Below, piece by piece: positions 63,969 to 64,000 of a stretch of 64,000 nucleotides of DNA. Origin of the DNA: Actinoallomurus soli (GTDB taxonomy: Bacteria; Actinomycetota; Actinomycetes; Streptosporangiales; Streptosporangiaceae); assembly GCF_024055715.1 (NCBI RefSeq), contig NZ_JAMXMV010000001.1, positions 248,001 to 312,000 of the forward strand. The letters run 5' to 3'. Under the pieces are notes generated by a model. The model worked only from the letters and a program-made list of their open reading frames with translations, did no database searches and was not told where the DNA came from. The position numbers and the translations under genes are program-made. Positions within the stretch are counted from its first letter, which is position 1; each line of letters begins with the position of its first letter.

Positions 63969-64000
63969 ATGACTGAACGTCGGCGCTCGATCGGATCATG
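63969..64000 (+). CDS. start of RDD-family membrane protein (partial)
   Basis: Only ten codons are inside the window: an ATG at 63969 reading MTERRRSIGS. An R-x-IGSW opening is typical of the RDD-family membrane protein encoded next to glnA in Streptomyces, from memory. The gene runs out of the window, so the call is weak. Confidence 0.45.
   Translation, partial: MTERRRSIGS

Noticed and set aside
1-64000. tRNA, rRNA or CRISPR array
   Set aside because: No cloverleaf-type T-loop context or regularly spaced repeats were found by reading; the short direct repeats at 20644-20670 and 34570-34618 are adjacent copies without spacers.

Overview
The window is about 72% GC, uses GTG and TTG starts freely, and carries markers typical of filamentous Actinobacteria: an F420H2:NADP oxidoreductase, polyphosphate glucokinase, a GlnA/GlnA2/GlnE set with a GlnR box, a CadI-type metalloenzyme and a SpoIIE-type phosphatase. 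Streptosporangiales (an Actinomadura- or Actinoallomurus-like genus) is my best guess; this is inferred from gene content and not tested.

Layout. 0-9.4 kb: CopD-CtaG copper/oxidase assembly protein, secreted proteases, SDR, cytochrome P450, a LigD-like protein with a degenerate ligase half, methionine aminopeptidase (map) and a small conserved protein. 9.4-17.3 kb: a visibly less GC-rich island with a kinase-fold protein, an S-4TM putative pore-forming protein and two membrane-anchored NB-ARC/TPR STAND NTPases. This is the best candidate for an undescribed conflict (defence) system. 17.5-29 kb: polyphosphate glucokinase, F420 reductase, ketopantoate-reductase-like protein, a metal-receptor-like gene broken by a 10-bp duplication, a degenerate asparaginase, a PAS-GAF-PP2C-HATPase regulator, a TetR/MFS pair and panB. 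29-37 kb: nadE, two MFS exporters (one facing an ArsR-like regulator across a palindrome) and a secreted GH16-CBM6 glucanase. 37-43.5 kb: polar amino-acid ABC system with a duplicated binding protein flanking a penicillin-binding protein, then glnA2. 43.5-47 kb: an internally deleted tnpB relic and a TetR/MFS pair with a long inverted-repeat operator. 46.6-52.5 kb: RHS polymorphic toxin with a putative immunity gene, and an FG-GAP protein. 52.7-64 kb: glnE, a DMFase-like lipoprotein, two PAP2 proteins, OsmC, HAD, an arsR/arsC-GNAT/cadI resistance locus and glnA behind a four-half-site GlnR box.

How the genes work together. Nitrogen assimilation dominates the housekeeping part: GlnR is predicted to control glnA, GlnE to adenylylate GlnA (its target Tyr is present), and GlnA2 lacks that Tyr. 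The accessory part contains self-contained modules: the 9.4-17.3 kb island, the RHS toxin/immunity pair, the arsenic locus and two efflux-pump/repressor pairs. Convergent gene pairs are separated by perfect hairpins (18-bp and 17-bp stems at 46.6 and 62.4 kb). No rRNA, tRNA, CRISPR array or intact transposon was seen.
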